Of a stretch of DNA of 64,000 nucleotides, positions 11,760-23,426 are shown piece by piece (position 1 is the stretch's first letter; every line of letters begins with the position of its first letter). Both the position numbers and the translations under genes were made by a program. The stretch spans positions 31,535,023 through 31,599,022 of the forward strand of contig CM060200.1 in NCBI GenBank assembly GCA_030562195.1. The letters run 5' to 3'. The notes under the pieces were generated by a model that worked only from the letters and a program-made list of their open reading frames with translations, ran no database searches and had not been told where the DNA came from. The stretch is from Nipponacmea schrenckii. Taxonomy: Eukaryota > Mollusca > Gastropoda > Lottiidae.

Positions 11760-12169
11760 GTAATATTAATAACAAACTTGTATGGATATAACGATTACTT
11801 TAATAACATATAAGGCGACGTTTCGACAAGTGTTCTCTTGTCTTCTTCAGGCCAAGTTATGGATGTGAACAAAAAATTAAAGTTTTATATACATAGTTAA
11901 ATCAGAAGCCATATGAGTAATAAAACGAAAAAAAATTAATAACAATAATTGAGAATGGTTTCATCAAGATGAAAGGATAAACTTTGAATACTAATCACAT
12001 TGTTTTGACTAATGTTTGGACTAATGATCTCACAGTCTTCTGATGATAGTTTTTGATTATTACATAATATTAAGTATCAGAACTATTATTGTACTACTAT
12101 TAATCAGCTAATAAATGGTCATATGCCTTAGACAAATATAAGCCAGTGTCTAGGTTGAGTGCGGGTTTA
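11760..12169. repeat. left arm of PLE inverted repeat
   Basis: 11760-11801 and 11951-12169 are near-perfect reverse complements of 13676-13717 and 13463-13675. The extra ~150 bp (11802-11950) carries the hammerhead motif and is missing from the right arm. Confidence 0.85.
11817..11850 (-). ncRNA. hammerhead ribozyme motif of a PLE
   Basis: On the minus strand the order is CTGAAGA (fits CUGANGA), stem II GACAAG-AGAACA-CTTGTC, GAAA, then CGTC, which gives the short self-complementary ACGT stem III. Hammerhead motifs are known in the repeat ends of Penelope-like elements. Stem I pairing was not modelled, so activity is unproven. Confidence 0.65.
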
Positions 12170-12194
12170 AATTTTTTTATTTTTACTGCTTCCA

Positions 12195-13431
12195 TTAATT
12201 TCCTCTCTTTCTTGTTATGTATATTGCATTCATGATCTTTACATTTTCTTCCCAATTGATCTTATGGCGAGGATTCTCCTTAAGATGGTCGGCTACTGCG
12301 GATTTTGTGGTTGACGATTTGGATGAATGTTCTTTTAACCTCTTTTCTAGGGATCTCTTTTTTTCTCCAACATAACTCTTATCGCACGAGCACGTGATCA
12401 TGTATACAACACCCTTTTCTTGAAATTTTTTCCGTTCTTTGCTTTTACCATTAGCTCTCAATAAGTCTTTTAATGATTTTCCATATTTAAAATGTGCCTT
12501 GATGTTATTCTGATGAAGGATTCTTCTTATTTTGTAAGATTCACTGCCAATGAATGGTATCTGTACATGAATGTTTCTGTGGTCTTGTTGCTGTTTTCTT
12601 TTGGGCTCCGGGTTCTTGCATTGATAGATGATATCATTAACCATTTTTTCGGGATAATCATTGAGCTGAACCAGTGTGTTAGTGATAACCTTAAGCTCAC
12701 TTTCTAAGTGTTTGGGATGACAGATATTCATAGCCCTTATTACTAAAGTTTGCACTAAGGATTTTTTGATATTTAGACTGTGGTTTGACTTAAAGTGTAT
12801 ATACTGATTAGTATGGGTTGGTTTTCTGTATACTTTTGTTTCAATTTGGTTATTTGATCTGCTTAACTGTACATCTAGAAAGGGGAGGCCAATTTCAGTT
12901 TCAGTTTCCATAGTACATTTAATCCTAGTTTTAAATGAATTTAAGTGGTTTAAAAATATGTTAGGGTCGTCATATTTATCTATTAGTACTAAGGTGTCGT
13001 CTATTTTCCTAATCCATTTTAGTGGTTTTATTGGGCTAGTTTGAAGGAGTTGTTGTTCATATCTTGTCATAAATATTTCTGTCATTAATGGGGATAGGGG
13101 GCTACCCATAGGTAAACCATGAAGTTGTTGGTAAAGGTCCATGTCCCAGGAAAAATATGTAGTATTGATGCACATTTTGACCAGCTGGATGATATTGTCA
13201 GTTGAGAGTTTTGTGTCCAAGTCTAGTTCTTTATTATCCAGTCTGTCTTTTAAGCTTTGTATTGCCTCATCTCTTGGGATGTTCGTGAATAAATCGATAA
13301 CGTCGTATGAGACAAGAGTACCTGAGGTGTCAATGTCTTTAAGTTTGTCACAGAGATCGTTAGAATTTTTAATAAAAGAATTAGCTGTAGTACCTAAAGG
13401 TTTTAAAATATATGATAGATGCTTGCTACTT
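12195..13431 (-). pseudogene. Penelope-like RT with GIY-YIG endonuclease, 5'-truncated
   Basis: The open minus-strand frame starts after a stop near 13432. It carries RT motif A (SYDVIDLFTNIP), motif B (GLPMGSPLSP), the catalytic IDD in RKIDDTLVLID, then FLDVQL and KVYRKPTHTNQY, as in Penelope-type reverse transcriptases. A C-terminal GIY-YIG-type domain follows (VVYMITCSCDKSYVGEKKRSLEKRLKEH). The N-terminal region of the RT is missing where the right inverted arm begins, so this is a 5'-truncated, probably inactive insertion in the GPCR intron. It differs clearly from the PLE family at 33-46 kb. The product would be a nuclear RT priming on nicked target DNA. Confidence 0.85.
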
Positions 13432-13462
13432 TATAAAATACTGACCCTATGCTGCATATTAA

Positions 13463-13717
13463 ACCCGCACTAAACCTAGACACTGGCTTATATTTGTCTA
13501 AGGCATATGACCATTTATTAGCTGATTAATAGTAGTACAATAATAGTTCTGATACTTAATATTATGTAATAATCAAAAACTATCATCAGAAGACTGTGTG
13601 ATCATTAGTCAAAACAATAGTCAAAACAATGTGATTAGTATTCAAAGTTTATTATCCTTTCATCTTGATGAAACCAAGTAATCGTTATATCCATACAAGT
13701 TTGTTATTAATATTACT
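13463..13717. repeat. right arm of PLE inverted repeat
   Basis: Reverse complement of parts of 11760-12169. It includes a distal ~42 bp (13676-13717) that perfectly mirrors 11760-11801. Confidence 0.85.
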
Positions 13718-14236
13718 ATCCGATTACTATTTGCCATTCAAGGATCACTTACGTCTTGCTATAAATATCATGCACCGTTATCAAAATGTCAGTACCCTAC
13801 GATGAAAAAAAGAGTACAAGATTTTAAAATATAAGCAATTTGATCCCTATAGCCAAGCATATCATTCCAAACTCAAACTAACCCTATGTTTTATAATTGA
13901 TATTTCCGTCCAACTTAAACACTCAGCCAAGAGAGGAAAAAAAAAATAACCACGAACGTTTGTGTCGTCTAACTGAAGATAACGATAAGACAATTATTAT
14001 CGGCTCTTGGTTTCCATCTCGGCGTTTGAATGTCCGATGATCTTGAAAGGTCATCTTCACTCATAATTCCAGTCGACTCCACTGTAAAAAAGTACGGATA
14101 ATTCGGGAAAGATTTATACTTGGAGGGTTTGATCAAGAACCATTTGGGAAAAATATCCTGAACTGTGAACCTAGGTTGTTATCCTTGTAAAATATAGTTT
14201 TTCAGATATATAATTTTTTGAAATGTTTTATTTCAG

Positions 14237-15346
14237 GTTATGTGTAAGTTGTATTATTTTGTACAGGGAATGAGTTATACAGCTTCGTTATTATTATTGA
14301 CTGTTATAAGTATAGAACGTTACATAGCCATAATGCACCCCTTACGGTCACGTCATCTTTTTACGTTTGTGCGTCTTCAAATTGCCCAAGTATGTATCTG
14401 GCTACTCGCTTGCTGTTACAACATTCCGCATTTACTAGTGTTTGATACAGTAGATATTATAACCTCTACGGGTGATCAAATGTCGTTTTGTTTTGTGAAT
14501 TTATCGGATAAAGATATGAGAACGTTATCAACTGTAAATTTTGTGTTATGGTACATCATTCCTTTAGTTAGTATGATAGTGATGTACACACGGATTTCTA
14601 TAACGTTATGGAGAACTAGCCATTCTCAATCCGAAATACGTCCTACTTTTGTTTTATATCAGAAAAATAGAAATGGCAAAGGTAGCCAAATGAAAAAATT
14701 GTTGTGTGTTAAAGTTCATGAGCCGTCTCCTACCGATGGTGATGATAACTATAAACATAATATGAAATTTGATATGTCCAACAGGGACACGTCGTCTTCA
14801 GGAAGCCAGACTGAAACAATTCCAAGAGTATCTATACACGATAAATATAGTGTAGATACGTTAGCGTCCACGGTGAAATATGACGACGAATCGTCATATG
14901 ATGGTTATGGACATAGACGATCTTCGAGTAAAAGTGAAACCAATGAATTGCGAACATATCGCGATTTTGGTTCTGGAAACCTTACAACCTCAGTTGAATC
15001 TTTGTCAACAACTTGTGGAAATAGACTAACAGTTCCACGTGTTCGACCAGTAAGAGTCAAATCCCGGGCAGGTGGTTTAACTGCTCGTAGGAAAGTCATA
15101 AGGCTGCTTATGATACTGTTAGTTACCTTTGCCTTCTGTGTCCTGCCAAACCATCTACGAGTTTTATTACACTATTGGCACATTGACCCTCCCCACTCTG
15201 TGGGTCTTGGACTCTTGCCACCTGTATCTTATCTTTTGTTGTATCTGAATAGTGCTTTAAACCCAGCTCTATATTGGGTGTTCTCTGAGAGTTTCAGGAG
15301 AAGCTTGCGTGAAACATTCACGTGTCGCCGACGTAAGAGACGCTAG
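14237..15346 (+). CDS. GPCR terminal exon with TM3-TM7 (trissin receptor/GPR19-like)
   Basis: The exon opens after TTTATTTCAG and ends at TAG; from VMCK it encodes 369 residues. It has the TM3 cysteine followed by FVQGMSYTASLLLLTVIS, an ERY box in place of DRY with IAIMHP, and an ECL2 cysteine (SFCFVN) for the conserved disulfide. A long Ser/Thr-rich third intracellular loop follows, about 140 residues. TM6 ends in FCVLP and TM7 carries NSALNPALYW (NPxxY), then a short basic tail. The SYTASxxxLxVIxxERYxAIxHP stretch is typical of trissin receptors and the related GPR19 group. The assignment is by recognition; orexin- or CCK-like receptors are less likely alternatives. The gene looks intact apart from the unseen first exon. 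Confidence 0.85.
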   Translation, partial: VMCKLYYFVQGMSYTASLLLLTVISIERYIAIMHPLRSRHLFTFVRLQIAQVCIWLLACCYNIPHLLVFDTVDIITSTGDQMSFCFVNLSDKDMRTLSTVNFVLWYIIPLVSMIVMYTRISITLWRTSHSQSEIRPTFVLYQKNRNGKGSQMKKLLCVKVHEPSPTDGDDNYKHNMKFDMSNRDTSSSGSQTETIPRVSIHDKYSVDTLASTVKYDDESSYDGYGHRRSSSKSETNELRTYRDFGSGNLTTSVESLSTTCGNRLTVPRVRPVRVKSRAGGLTARRKVIRLLMILLVTFAFCVLPNHLRVLLHYWHIDPPHSVGLGLLPPVSYLLLYLNSALNPALYWVFSESFRRSLRETFTCRRRKRR

Positions 15347-17653
15347 TGCGTGTACGAGTACTTTGAAAGAAAAAAAATAGCAGCAATACTACATCACTAT
15401 GTTCAGACATGTCCTAGTTTAGTGTGGTATATATTTGTTTTTCTTTGTTTTTGGTGTGTCTAAGATATTTATTGGAACGTGCGAGAAATTAACTATAGAG
15501 ATGGGCCTATTACAAAAAAATATTCCATATCGCACGATTAAAAGAAGAATTATATATCTTGGGTAAAGGTTCTATATGGGACAACATACATTCGACAGGG
15601 TTCAACTGAATCGAACGTATTTGTCTATGAAACCAAAACGTATTGATGTATTGTGTGTAGATATCATCGAATCAATGGTGAAATTGGGTTTAGTACAAGC
15701 AGTCATCGTATGATTAGAAATTTGTTGTCTAATACGAGTCTCTTGGGCATTAAAGTTAGTATTTTATCCGTTATTTTATTCATATATTAATCTAGACCTT
15801 AAATTAATGAGATGGAATATCAACAGATTCACAGATCCGCCATGTTTGGTCACGTCACTTCATGTATCTCGTAATTCCAGAAACACATATTCGATTGGAA
15901 TCATCACCAACTAGGACTTATGCTTTGCAACAAAATTGTCTTTCCTCTTTTTTCAAGAAAAATAATAATTCATTTTATTGATTGGTTATTGAGTAGATTA
16001 AATGATTTCACCTTCGACCACAACCTCGCAAAAGTGAAATGTAGTAAACTGTTGTTAATGCATCTAGGTTCAATGAGAACTAAAAAGTTTAACTTTCGAT
16101 CTTTTCTTCGAGCCTTACTTTAAAGGGGGAATTTGAACAGGTCCTTGGTGCCTATATAGTACAAATTCAAGTATATTGTCTTGGATGACAGCACACAGTC
16201 CAAACTCCTAGGAAACTCCAGCTATGTGTGCCGATGTAGTGAAATGACAGACGGTAAAATTGGAGCAATAATCACACAGTTGACTTGTTGAGAATGTATG
16301 TAACATATTATAACGTGGTTCAATATTTTGTTTTTGATAAATTTACGTTCGATGTAAGTTTGATGACTTTCTTTATGATGGTGCAAACAGCCACAATGTA
16401 AAACTGCAGGTTTTAAAAACAATATGAACACTGTGGTTCAGCATTATGTACTGATCTGGTCTCGCAATGCTTTGATGAGGATTCTTAAGATCAACTAGAA
16501 AGCAACATATGAAATTCAAGCTTCATTAACTTTCAGGTGCTTATCAATATGTAATTACTTTGTGAATCACTGTCTATTTATTAAATAAAATTTACCAGAT
16601 GCATTTAAATTTTTTTTACTATGCGATTGAAATTATGCGAAGGTGAAACAAAAACACAATGAGACCAAAAGATTCACATTATTAAAATTTCTTTTCATTA
16701 TTTACATCAAGAAATAAGGAGTTTGTTCCCTTCAGAAACTACAAAGTTTTCAATTCTGAAAATATATTTCTGTAGTTATAAGCATATTTTTAAGGTGTCA
16801 ACAACGACACATCGTGAATAATGATCGATTTCGTTGGATCTCGATTTCTAAGTAATGGAAGTCCATAGTGACGGCTATTTAGTTGTTTGTTAATTTGCTT
16901 TGGTTATGAAAGACCGTGCATTTGAATAAGAAAAAGCGGAACTTTTTAATAAATAAGCGCTAGGTGTGGTAAAGCATTGACTAACATTACTGAAACCAGA
17001 CCTTTAAAGACAGACATTTAGCATTGAAATGTCATTTCATAATTTTTTTTCAATCAAGTCAATCAAAGAGAACAATTTAATAATATGAGAACAACAGTAT
17101 AATAAAATTTGACATAACAAGTTAATATAATATGTAGAACAAGATTCAAATGTTAAAGGGAAATCACTAATCACTCTAAACAAGAATTTAATATCAATAC
17201 CATTTTGTGTGCATGTGAAGTTTTTTTTGGCATTTTATCACTTACATTGCATGAAATTATTTCAGAATTTAGTACCACAGATTCCCTTGAACAACTGAAA
17301 CTTCTCTATAAATGCACTCTCACCAAAACAGTTCTATTATCATTCTAGAAAAGAAAAAAATTTCAAGTAACAGTAAACGCAATAAAAAAGATAAATTGAG
17401 CAAGAATTAAAGTATTTTGTTTCCATCATGAAATAAATAACTTTGTGAGTAATTTGTAAATTTAGTAATAGTACTAATTTAGGACTACATAAAACGAGGT
17501 AACGCTCTATGAAGCGAAGGACATAATGGGATTTTTTGAAGTCATTGACAATGTGGTTACTTCTTTGGTAGTCGGCTATGATGGCAAACTACAAATGCAA
17601 ACAATCAAGTTAGTAAAGTTACTGATTGGCAACATCTGACTGTATAATCCAAT
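15347..17653. other. GPCR downstream region, no recognisable gene
   Basis: AT-rich sequence between the GPCR stop (15346) and the stop of the opine dehydrogenase on the other strand. It presumably holds the 3' UTRs of both genes. Short frames at 15920-16123 and 16222-16431 show no motif. No repeat shared with the rest of the window was noticed. Confidence 0.5.
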
Positions 17654-18661
17654 TTACAAGAGAACGTCAAAGTCATCTAAAGTCTTGTATCCATATCGTT
17701 GTGGGGCTCTGGAAGTTGCTACGTCTTTTCCACTTAATTTATTCCCAACCAGATACTCCTTACCCATGATTTTTTGTGACCATGCTAAGACTTTATCCAT
17801 GATTGGTGTATCCACTCCAGCTATTTCACTAATACCTTTGAGAACAACAAGTCCGAATGGGACATCCTCGGACAAATATCGGAATTTAAAGTCAGGAACG
17901 AACTTGCCATCCTCTGTTTCTTTCATAGGGTGGACTAAACCATTATAAGCGGAATTGGTTCGCAAAGACGTAAGAAGAGTGCTATTGTCAGCGATTTCAT
18001 CTTTATAAATGAGTTTAAACCAATCAAAAATATGAGTGACCTCACTGATATCTACATTAGGTTTCTTGGCTTTAATGGCCTTGGCTGTGGCAATCAACTC
18101 ATCAGAAATACCGGACATAAGATCAGCTGCCTCTTCAGAAAGACCATTATAGAACAGTGGTTTCTGATCCATTGGTTTACCGTCCCAGTAATTCCATGTC
18201 CCATACATTATTGGTGGATGCATGATCGACTTAGTACTTAATGTAGGCTCCAAGAAATTCTTATAGCTTTTCAATACTGGCTTTGGTCCAAGGAGATATT
18301 GAAAGGAAGCGAAAGGCTCTTTAATGTTACTGGAACCACGGATAATGACACCGTCAAGAAATTCCTTAGTACTGAGGACTGTAACAGCTTTGCCGAATTG
18401 ACTAATTCTAGCTGCCCATGGTAGACCTTCCATAGCAATCACGCAGCACTTTGGGGCTATATCTTTTAATATGTGGAAACATTGAAACTCGAATCCTGGC
18501 TGTCCAGGGCAACCCACTATGGTTGTGTTTGGTTTAACGTAAGGTGCGATTGCTTCAAAGTAACCTTCATGAGCGAAAGCTGGGACAGCAAAGATAATGA
18601 CTGATGCTCCATCACAGGCTTTTTTAGCATCATTTGTGATAAGATGTGGCTTGGATTTCAC
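17654..18661 (-). CDS. opine dehydrogenase, exon 2
   Basis: This exon encodes 335 residues, after an acceptor read as CTTTTTTTCAG on the minus strand, ending at TAA. With exon 1 it makes a 401-residue protein, the usual size for octopine/tauropine/alanopine-type dehydrogenases, which reduce the imine of pyruvate plus an amino acid with NADH to keep cytosolic glycolysis running without oxygen. It includes the rest of the Rossmann domain (VIIFAVPAFAHEGYF, VGCPGQPGFEFQC) and the opine-dehydrogenase C-terminal domain. His214 in IMHPPIMYG, and Arg327 and Asp332 in FRYLSEDVPFG, correspond in position to the catalytic His212/Arg324/Asp329 reported for scallop octopine dehydrogenase. No frameshift is seen. 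The amino-acid substrate cannot be told from sequence alone. Confidence 0.93.
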   Translation of the reverse strand: MKSKPHLITNDAKKACDGASVIIFAVPAFAHEGYFEAIAPYVKPNTTIVGCPGQPGFEFQCFHILKDIAPKCCVIAMEGLPWAARISQFGKAVTVLSTKEFLDGVIIRGSSNIKEPFASFQYLLGPKPVLKSYKNFLEPTLSTKSIMHPPIMYGTWNYWDGKPMDQKPLFYNGLSEEAADLMSGISDELIATAKAIKAKKPNVDISEVTHIFDWFKLIYKDEIADNSTLLTSLRTNSAYNGLVHPMKETEDGKFVPDFKFRYLSEDVPFGLVVLKGISEIAGVDTPIMDKVLAWSQKIMGKEYLVGNKLSGKDVATSRAPQRYGYKTLDDFDVLL

Positions 18662-19153
18662 CTGAAAAAAAGAAAGAATAAAATCTTTAAATATGCATTT
18701 CAACTCGTGGTCTAGTAAATTGAATGTGCTTGATAACGATATACTGATAACTCAATAAATCATCAAATATTCGATTGTTTTGATTGAAGATCCTGTGACA
18801 TTTACCTTTTTTGTTTATGAAAGTATCGTGTAAGAATTAAATAATGTTCCTAACATGAAGAACGCTAGTTTTTTTCAGGATCTGGCATTTATCGGCGAAT
18901 CATATACGTCGCCGAGATCTATATGGGAAAGATCAACAACGTTGCGAAACTTGTCCAAATTTTTGGAAAATTGCTTGGCAATCAAGAACAGTCGCTTTCG
19001 GATCGTACAGATAGTTACTGGAACGTCACTAGATTCTTATCCGATCGTAAGTACTCTCATGTCGTCACATCTTGAGGAGATCTATGGCGTTCCTTCCAGA
19101 GGCGTATATCGTCGTCTAGATAGGATTAGTTTTAATTTTTTAAACTTCCATAC

Positions 19154-19351
19154 CTCATTATGGGTTCCGTCTGGGTGATTAACAGTCAACACCATTTCAT
19201 CTTTTTCTAAAATCTTTGCCCATCTTTCTGCTTCATCTGAGAAGGTATCTAAGACTCGTATATCAACATTCTCGCGAGATGCAGCCAGACCTGCCATGAC
19301 ATGGGCAGCATTGCCACCGCCACATACTACAGCTGTTAGTTTTTCTGGCAT
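19154..19351 (-). CDS. opine dehydrogenase, exon 1
   Basis: Encodes the first 66 residues, from ATG at 19351 to GAG|GTATGG at the donor. AVVCGGGNAAHVMAGLAA is the dinucleotide-binding GxGxxxA loop of the Rossmann fold, followed by the DIRVLDTF strand. The phase-0 junction reads HNE-VKSKPHLIT. A CTTTTCAG acceptor just upstream (exon side at 19364) implies a non-coding 5' exon further up. The ~490-bp intron (18662-19153) holds nothing recognisable. Confidence 0.92.
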
Positions 19352-22044
19352 TATGGTGATCTGTCTGAAAAGAACAGAAAGAGAATTAAATTATACATGG
19401 AATTTCAGAGATACATGCAAAAGTACTTGTACAGAGAAATAATAACCTCTGCTTCGTTAATGTACAAAACTGAAGAAGAGAGATTTACAAAAAAAAAATA
19501 AGTCAACATGGGTAGTATAATACTGTTAGTCTCTATTAAAAATGGTGTCCGTGAGTCTTGAACTTGTTATGCTTGAAATTTATATTTGTTTTATAATACA
19601 ACGTGGACTCAGAGCCTGAAATGTGACTTATAATTGCACCACTAGCAAGAAGTAATGAAAATTTTTCTGTGGCTTCATTTCCACATATAAGATCGATTTT
19701 GCCAACTCATCACCTCTCTAAAGCTGTGCAAATCGTCGAAAGATAATTATTTCTAAACTATTATTTTTTCTCGTAAGTAGACAAATTCTTTCGGGACGAA
19801 TTACAATTTGAATGTCAAGGCCGGGATTGGCCAATGAAATAATAGATTTAACGAAATTGCGGGTAACAATGGCGGCGTACACTAAATGTCAACAAAGCAA
19901 GCGTTTGATCCATAGATATCCTATAACATGCTGAGACAACAAAAGGAAGTGGATCTGAAGGAAAATAAACAAAGAATTTGGACCGTATCTACAAAACTGT
20001 GTAAAATATCACAGAAGTGGATGAATTGAAATGGAGGAAGACCAGAAATGATCGAACAAAATAAGTTTTCCATGGTAAGAAAAAATAAACAAGTCAATCG
20101 TCTGCTCGAATATGTCGAAATGTTACGGTTGTTTCTTGTTGTTTAAAATTTGAATATCTTCACTAAATTTTGTACAAAGCCATGACGTTGATAAAATATA
20201 AACATATGCACTGGGATCTGTGTTAATACGAAGTATTTATGAGGCAAAACAAGATTCAAGAGATTCAGGGACTTTCCCCTAACAAGGCAGGTTTTTTGTA
20301 CTATTGCCACTGTTTCATTTATCAAATGCTCTAAAGGCTTTTTTCTTGGTAAGAGATTGTCCCAGGGTGTTAACAATTTTAACACCCACTTTTGTAGGAT
20401 TTTAAGCACTATTACCCTTCGTGTAATGGTAATTATGTTTCATTAATTTTAGGAAGTGAAAGAATGCAGCAAAGTTCTATTGTTTCTATACCCAATAGGG
20501 GATTAAGAAGATAATTTGATAATGGTCTGGCAATTTTTGGAGTTTTACGTGAAAGTGCTGAACAAAAGCAAGATATATTGTGCGAGACAATGATAGTTTT
20601 AAACCTGAAGTAGATCATCACACAAATTGTTATGAAAAGTACATTTTTTATACATCAAACTCCTTGAAGTGTAAGTTAGATTTATTTTATTGATAAACTA
20701 AAACAGGTTAATGGTGTCCTGAAAATTTGTTTGAATATGGATAGTTTGAAACTTTTAAACCTGTGCCATTGGCTCCTTTCTAATAGTGACTCGTTACCCA
20801 TAATTTCTTTTCAACCTCCCTAATCTCTATTAATTGCTTTGTAATACATTTTTTTTCAATTCTTTATAATTCTAGATCAGAAAAGTTACAGAATAGGACT
20901 CCAGTTGCAATATGCTCAATTGACTTTTTCATTTACCTTCAACGAGACACAAACATGAAATTTTGTTCGTAGAAGATATTCGGCATGTATTTGGAGAAGG
21001 CCCAGTTTTTGCAATCAAAATTCTACGCGATATTATATGTAAGGTATCAGATGTTTTGTGTGTGGTTGTACAGGACATGATAATACTATCATTACCTAGA
21101 CCCGAATAATGAAGGATGATAAAAATTCTACATAATGAGGATGTTAGAGTAAAATTGTTGATACTTAAAAACATAAGTGTATTGTATTTTAATGTTTTTT
21201 TCTGTAATTTTTAAAAAATCCTAATAAGATTAATCTTATTTATTTTGCTTGGTTGTATAAAATATGTTGCTTTGCATGATTTTGGATATTTTTTATAAGA
21301 ACCATCTTGTTGTATGTATGTCTTACTTACTTTTCAATTATTTTGATTGAAGTATATGTTTTAAGATTTAATTTATATGAATATATTTCTATATTATTTA
21401 TCGAATATTTCTTTTATTGTCAAATTCTGTTGGTTTGATATCAATGATCATAATAAAAAATATTTTATGTAGTTAAGTGAATTTGTCAGGAACTCTTCAT
21501 CCAACCAGCTTGAATTTGAATGCATGTATACAAGTGTGATGAGGTGTATTTTATGAGGGATAAATAGTGGCAGACCCAATGGATAGCTGATCGAACATAG
21601 GTCATAAGAAGTGTGTTAGACTCTTTGTCCTCAATTCATGAATGAAAGGGCATACCCTAAAACCTGATACGAGATATCAGATACGAGAAACCAGATATCA
21701 GATATTAAAAATAACAATTTTACCATTTTTTTTTTATACCAAACGTCGCATCTAGCGAAAACTATCTTGTCTAACTCCGGCATTATCGCCTGTCACCATG
21801 ATTAGTGATGGAACATCTTATGTGGATTGGATGAATTGTTACATGTACCGGTACGACCAGGAAACGATCTCAAAATATTTTGCATTGAAATATTTGCATA
21901 TCAGACCGTAAAATCATCAATCATTTTTTTAAAATGTGCATTTGGAAGAAGTTCACAATATTTCCGAGCTGAGTGCATTTTAACTGTGATATAACGCACA
22001 TAACCTTATTCAGTCTGATGCATAAAATTGTATAACAAATTAAA
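19352..22044. other. opine dehydrogenase upstream region, no clear gene
   Basis: AT-rich. The 5' UTR exon and promoter of the opine dehydrogenase should lie here, but I cannot place them. A plus-strand stretch at about 20942-21112 reads openly (KHEILFVEDIRHVFGEGP...) and ends in two stops; it could be a degraded coding exon of unknown family. Near 21660-21710 the word CAGATAT/CGAGATATCAGATACGAG is repeated a few times. Confidence 0.35.
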
Positions 22045-22925
22045 CTAGAACTGTGAACAGTACTGAGAGTGGCAAACAACCCCTATGGGACCACTTGATA
22101 CAAGGTCACATGATATAGCCTTTTTTAAACACTCAAAACAAACTTTTTAACAACCATTAAAAGAATATATGTATGGACAGCTTAGGTCAAATACATTTTT
22201 TTACTTGAAAATTATTAAGGTAATTGAAGGTCAAGGTCACTTGATATAGCCTTTTGAATTTTTTTAAAAACTAAAACGGGTACAAAAAACGTTGCATTGA
22301 AGGTCAAGGTCATTTGATATAATTGTTGTCGATCATAATAGGCATATGTGTGGATAGCCTAGGTCAAGAACATCCTACATGAAAAAATTCAGGGTCATTG
22401 AAGGTCAAGGTCATTGTATTTGGCCTTTTGAATTTTCAAAAAAATTCAAACGGGCATTAAAAAAATTTTAATTTGAAAATCAAAATTCTGTTCCCAACAA
22501 GTTTTAGATAAAGTAACAAGGTTTCGAAAAACACTAAAATCGGACAAATCGGATAAAAATTAGCGGACTTATTAAAATTTTGCTGAATGGTACCGTTCTG
22601 TGATGACACATAAAGTGTCACTTTCGGTTTGGATTTTTTATTCTAAAAGGGTTCTAATTATGCCTGATAGTATATATGTATAGCTTTTGTACTGATTTCT
22701 TACATACACCGGAAGCTGGGTGACCCAACGCGGTTCTAAAAAACCGGAAGTTCTCACGCAAGGACTGGAAGTGGTAACAAAAATTTTATGATGCGGTTTT
22801 ATTTCTATAGGCGACTTCTCTATATTCTGTAATTTTCAAAGCGATCGGATAATTAGCAACAAAGTTATGCAATTATTCAATTATTATTATGCAATTACTA
22901 ACTACTGATGCGTAAAAATTTTAGT
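22045..22925 (-). mobile_element. family D element, copy D2 (5'-truncated)
   Basis: The 3' terminus is intact on the minus strand: CTAG (22045-22048), one base, then the hairpin ACTGT-GA-ACAGT (22050-22061), followed by host T. GAGTGGCAAA (22067-22076) repeats the arm of the family's 5' hairpin. 22255-22925 matches 1620-2240 of D1. There is no EEP segment. AGGTCAAGGTCA words are frequent. Confidence 0.75.
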
Positions 22926-23426
22926 TTTTAAAAAAAGACATTTTACTGGTAGCAAGCTATTTTGAACGCAGTCATATTCCCCTAAACAACTTCAAAACGA
23001 GCATACACGTATGTTAAAACAGTGGACACATATGAGTAATAACAGACATGAGGGTAGGCCCATTTAGAAATATAAAAAAGTGCCACTTTTATTTTTATAT
23101 GATTTTTAAAAAGCACATTTGTTTTTTTTTTGAAAAATGACTGATGATTTTTCGGGCTGATTAGCATGCGAAGAATTCATTGCAAAATAGTTTGAGGTCG
23201 TTCCCTGTTATTTTGCTGCTCAGTTCACGTTTTCATTGGTCTCTTTCCTGGTCTTTTCTGGTCGGTTCATTTCAAACATAAGCTGTTCAATTACTAATCA
23301 TGGTGACAGGCGATTATGCCGTTGTTAAGGTGATATGAGAAAAATGTTCTCACAAAAAGTACGGGCCTAGGTCATAGAGCATGAACTATATTTCTAAGTG
23401 CTGTTGGTTCAGTAAGTAAATAGAAA
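22926..23426. other. no recognisable gene
   Basis: AT-rich spacer between D2 and B1. I see no coding or repeat signal. Confidence 0.4.

Larger units (their letters stand above)
11749..14236 (+). other. GPCR intron containing a PLE
   Basis: The ~2.5 kb intron has a GTATGT donor and a TTTATTTCAG acceptor. Most of it is the Penelope-like insertion with inverted arms (11760-13717). The remaining 13718-14236 is AT-rich with no recognisable feature. Confidence 0.8.

Noticed and set aside
12492..12707. Plus-strand hydrophobic-looking frame, and another at 13141-13473
   Set aside because: Antisense shadows of the intronic PLE RT/GIY-YIG frame.
19082..19178. Extension of opine dehydrogenase exon 1 past HNE
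   Set aside because: A GTATGG donor follows GAG, and the continuing frame leaves the family; the spliced join to exon 2 restores it.
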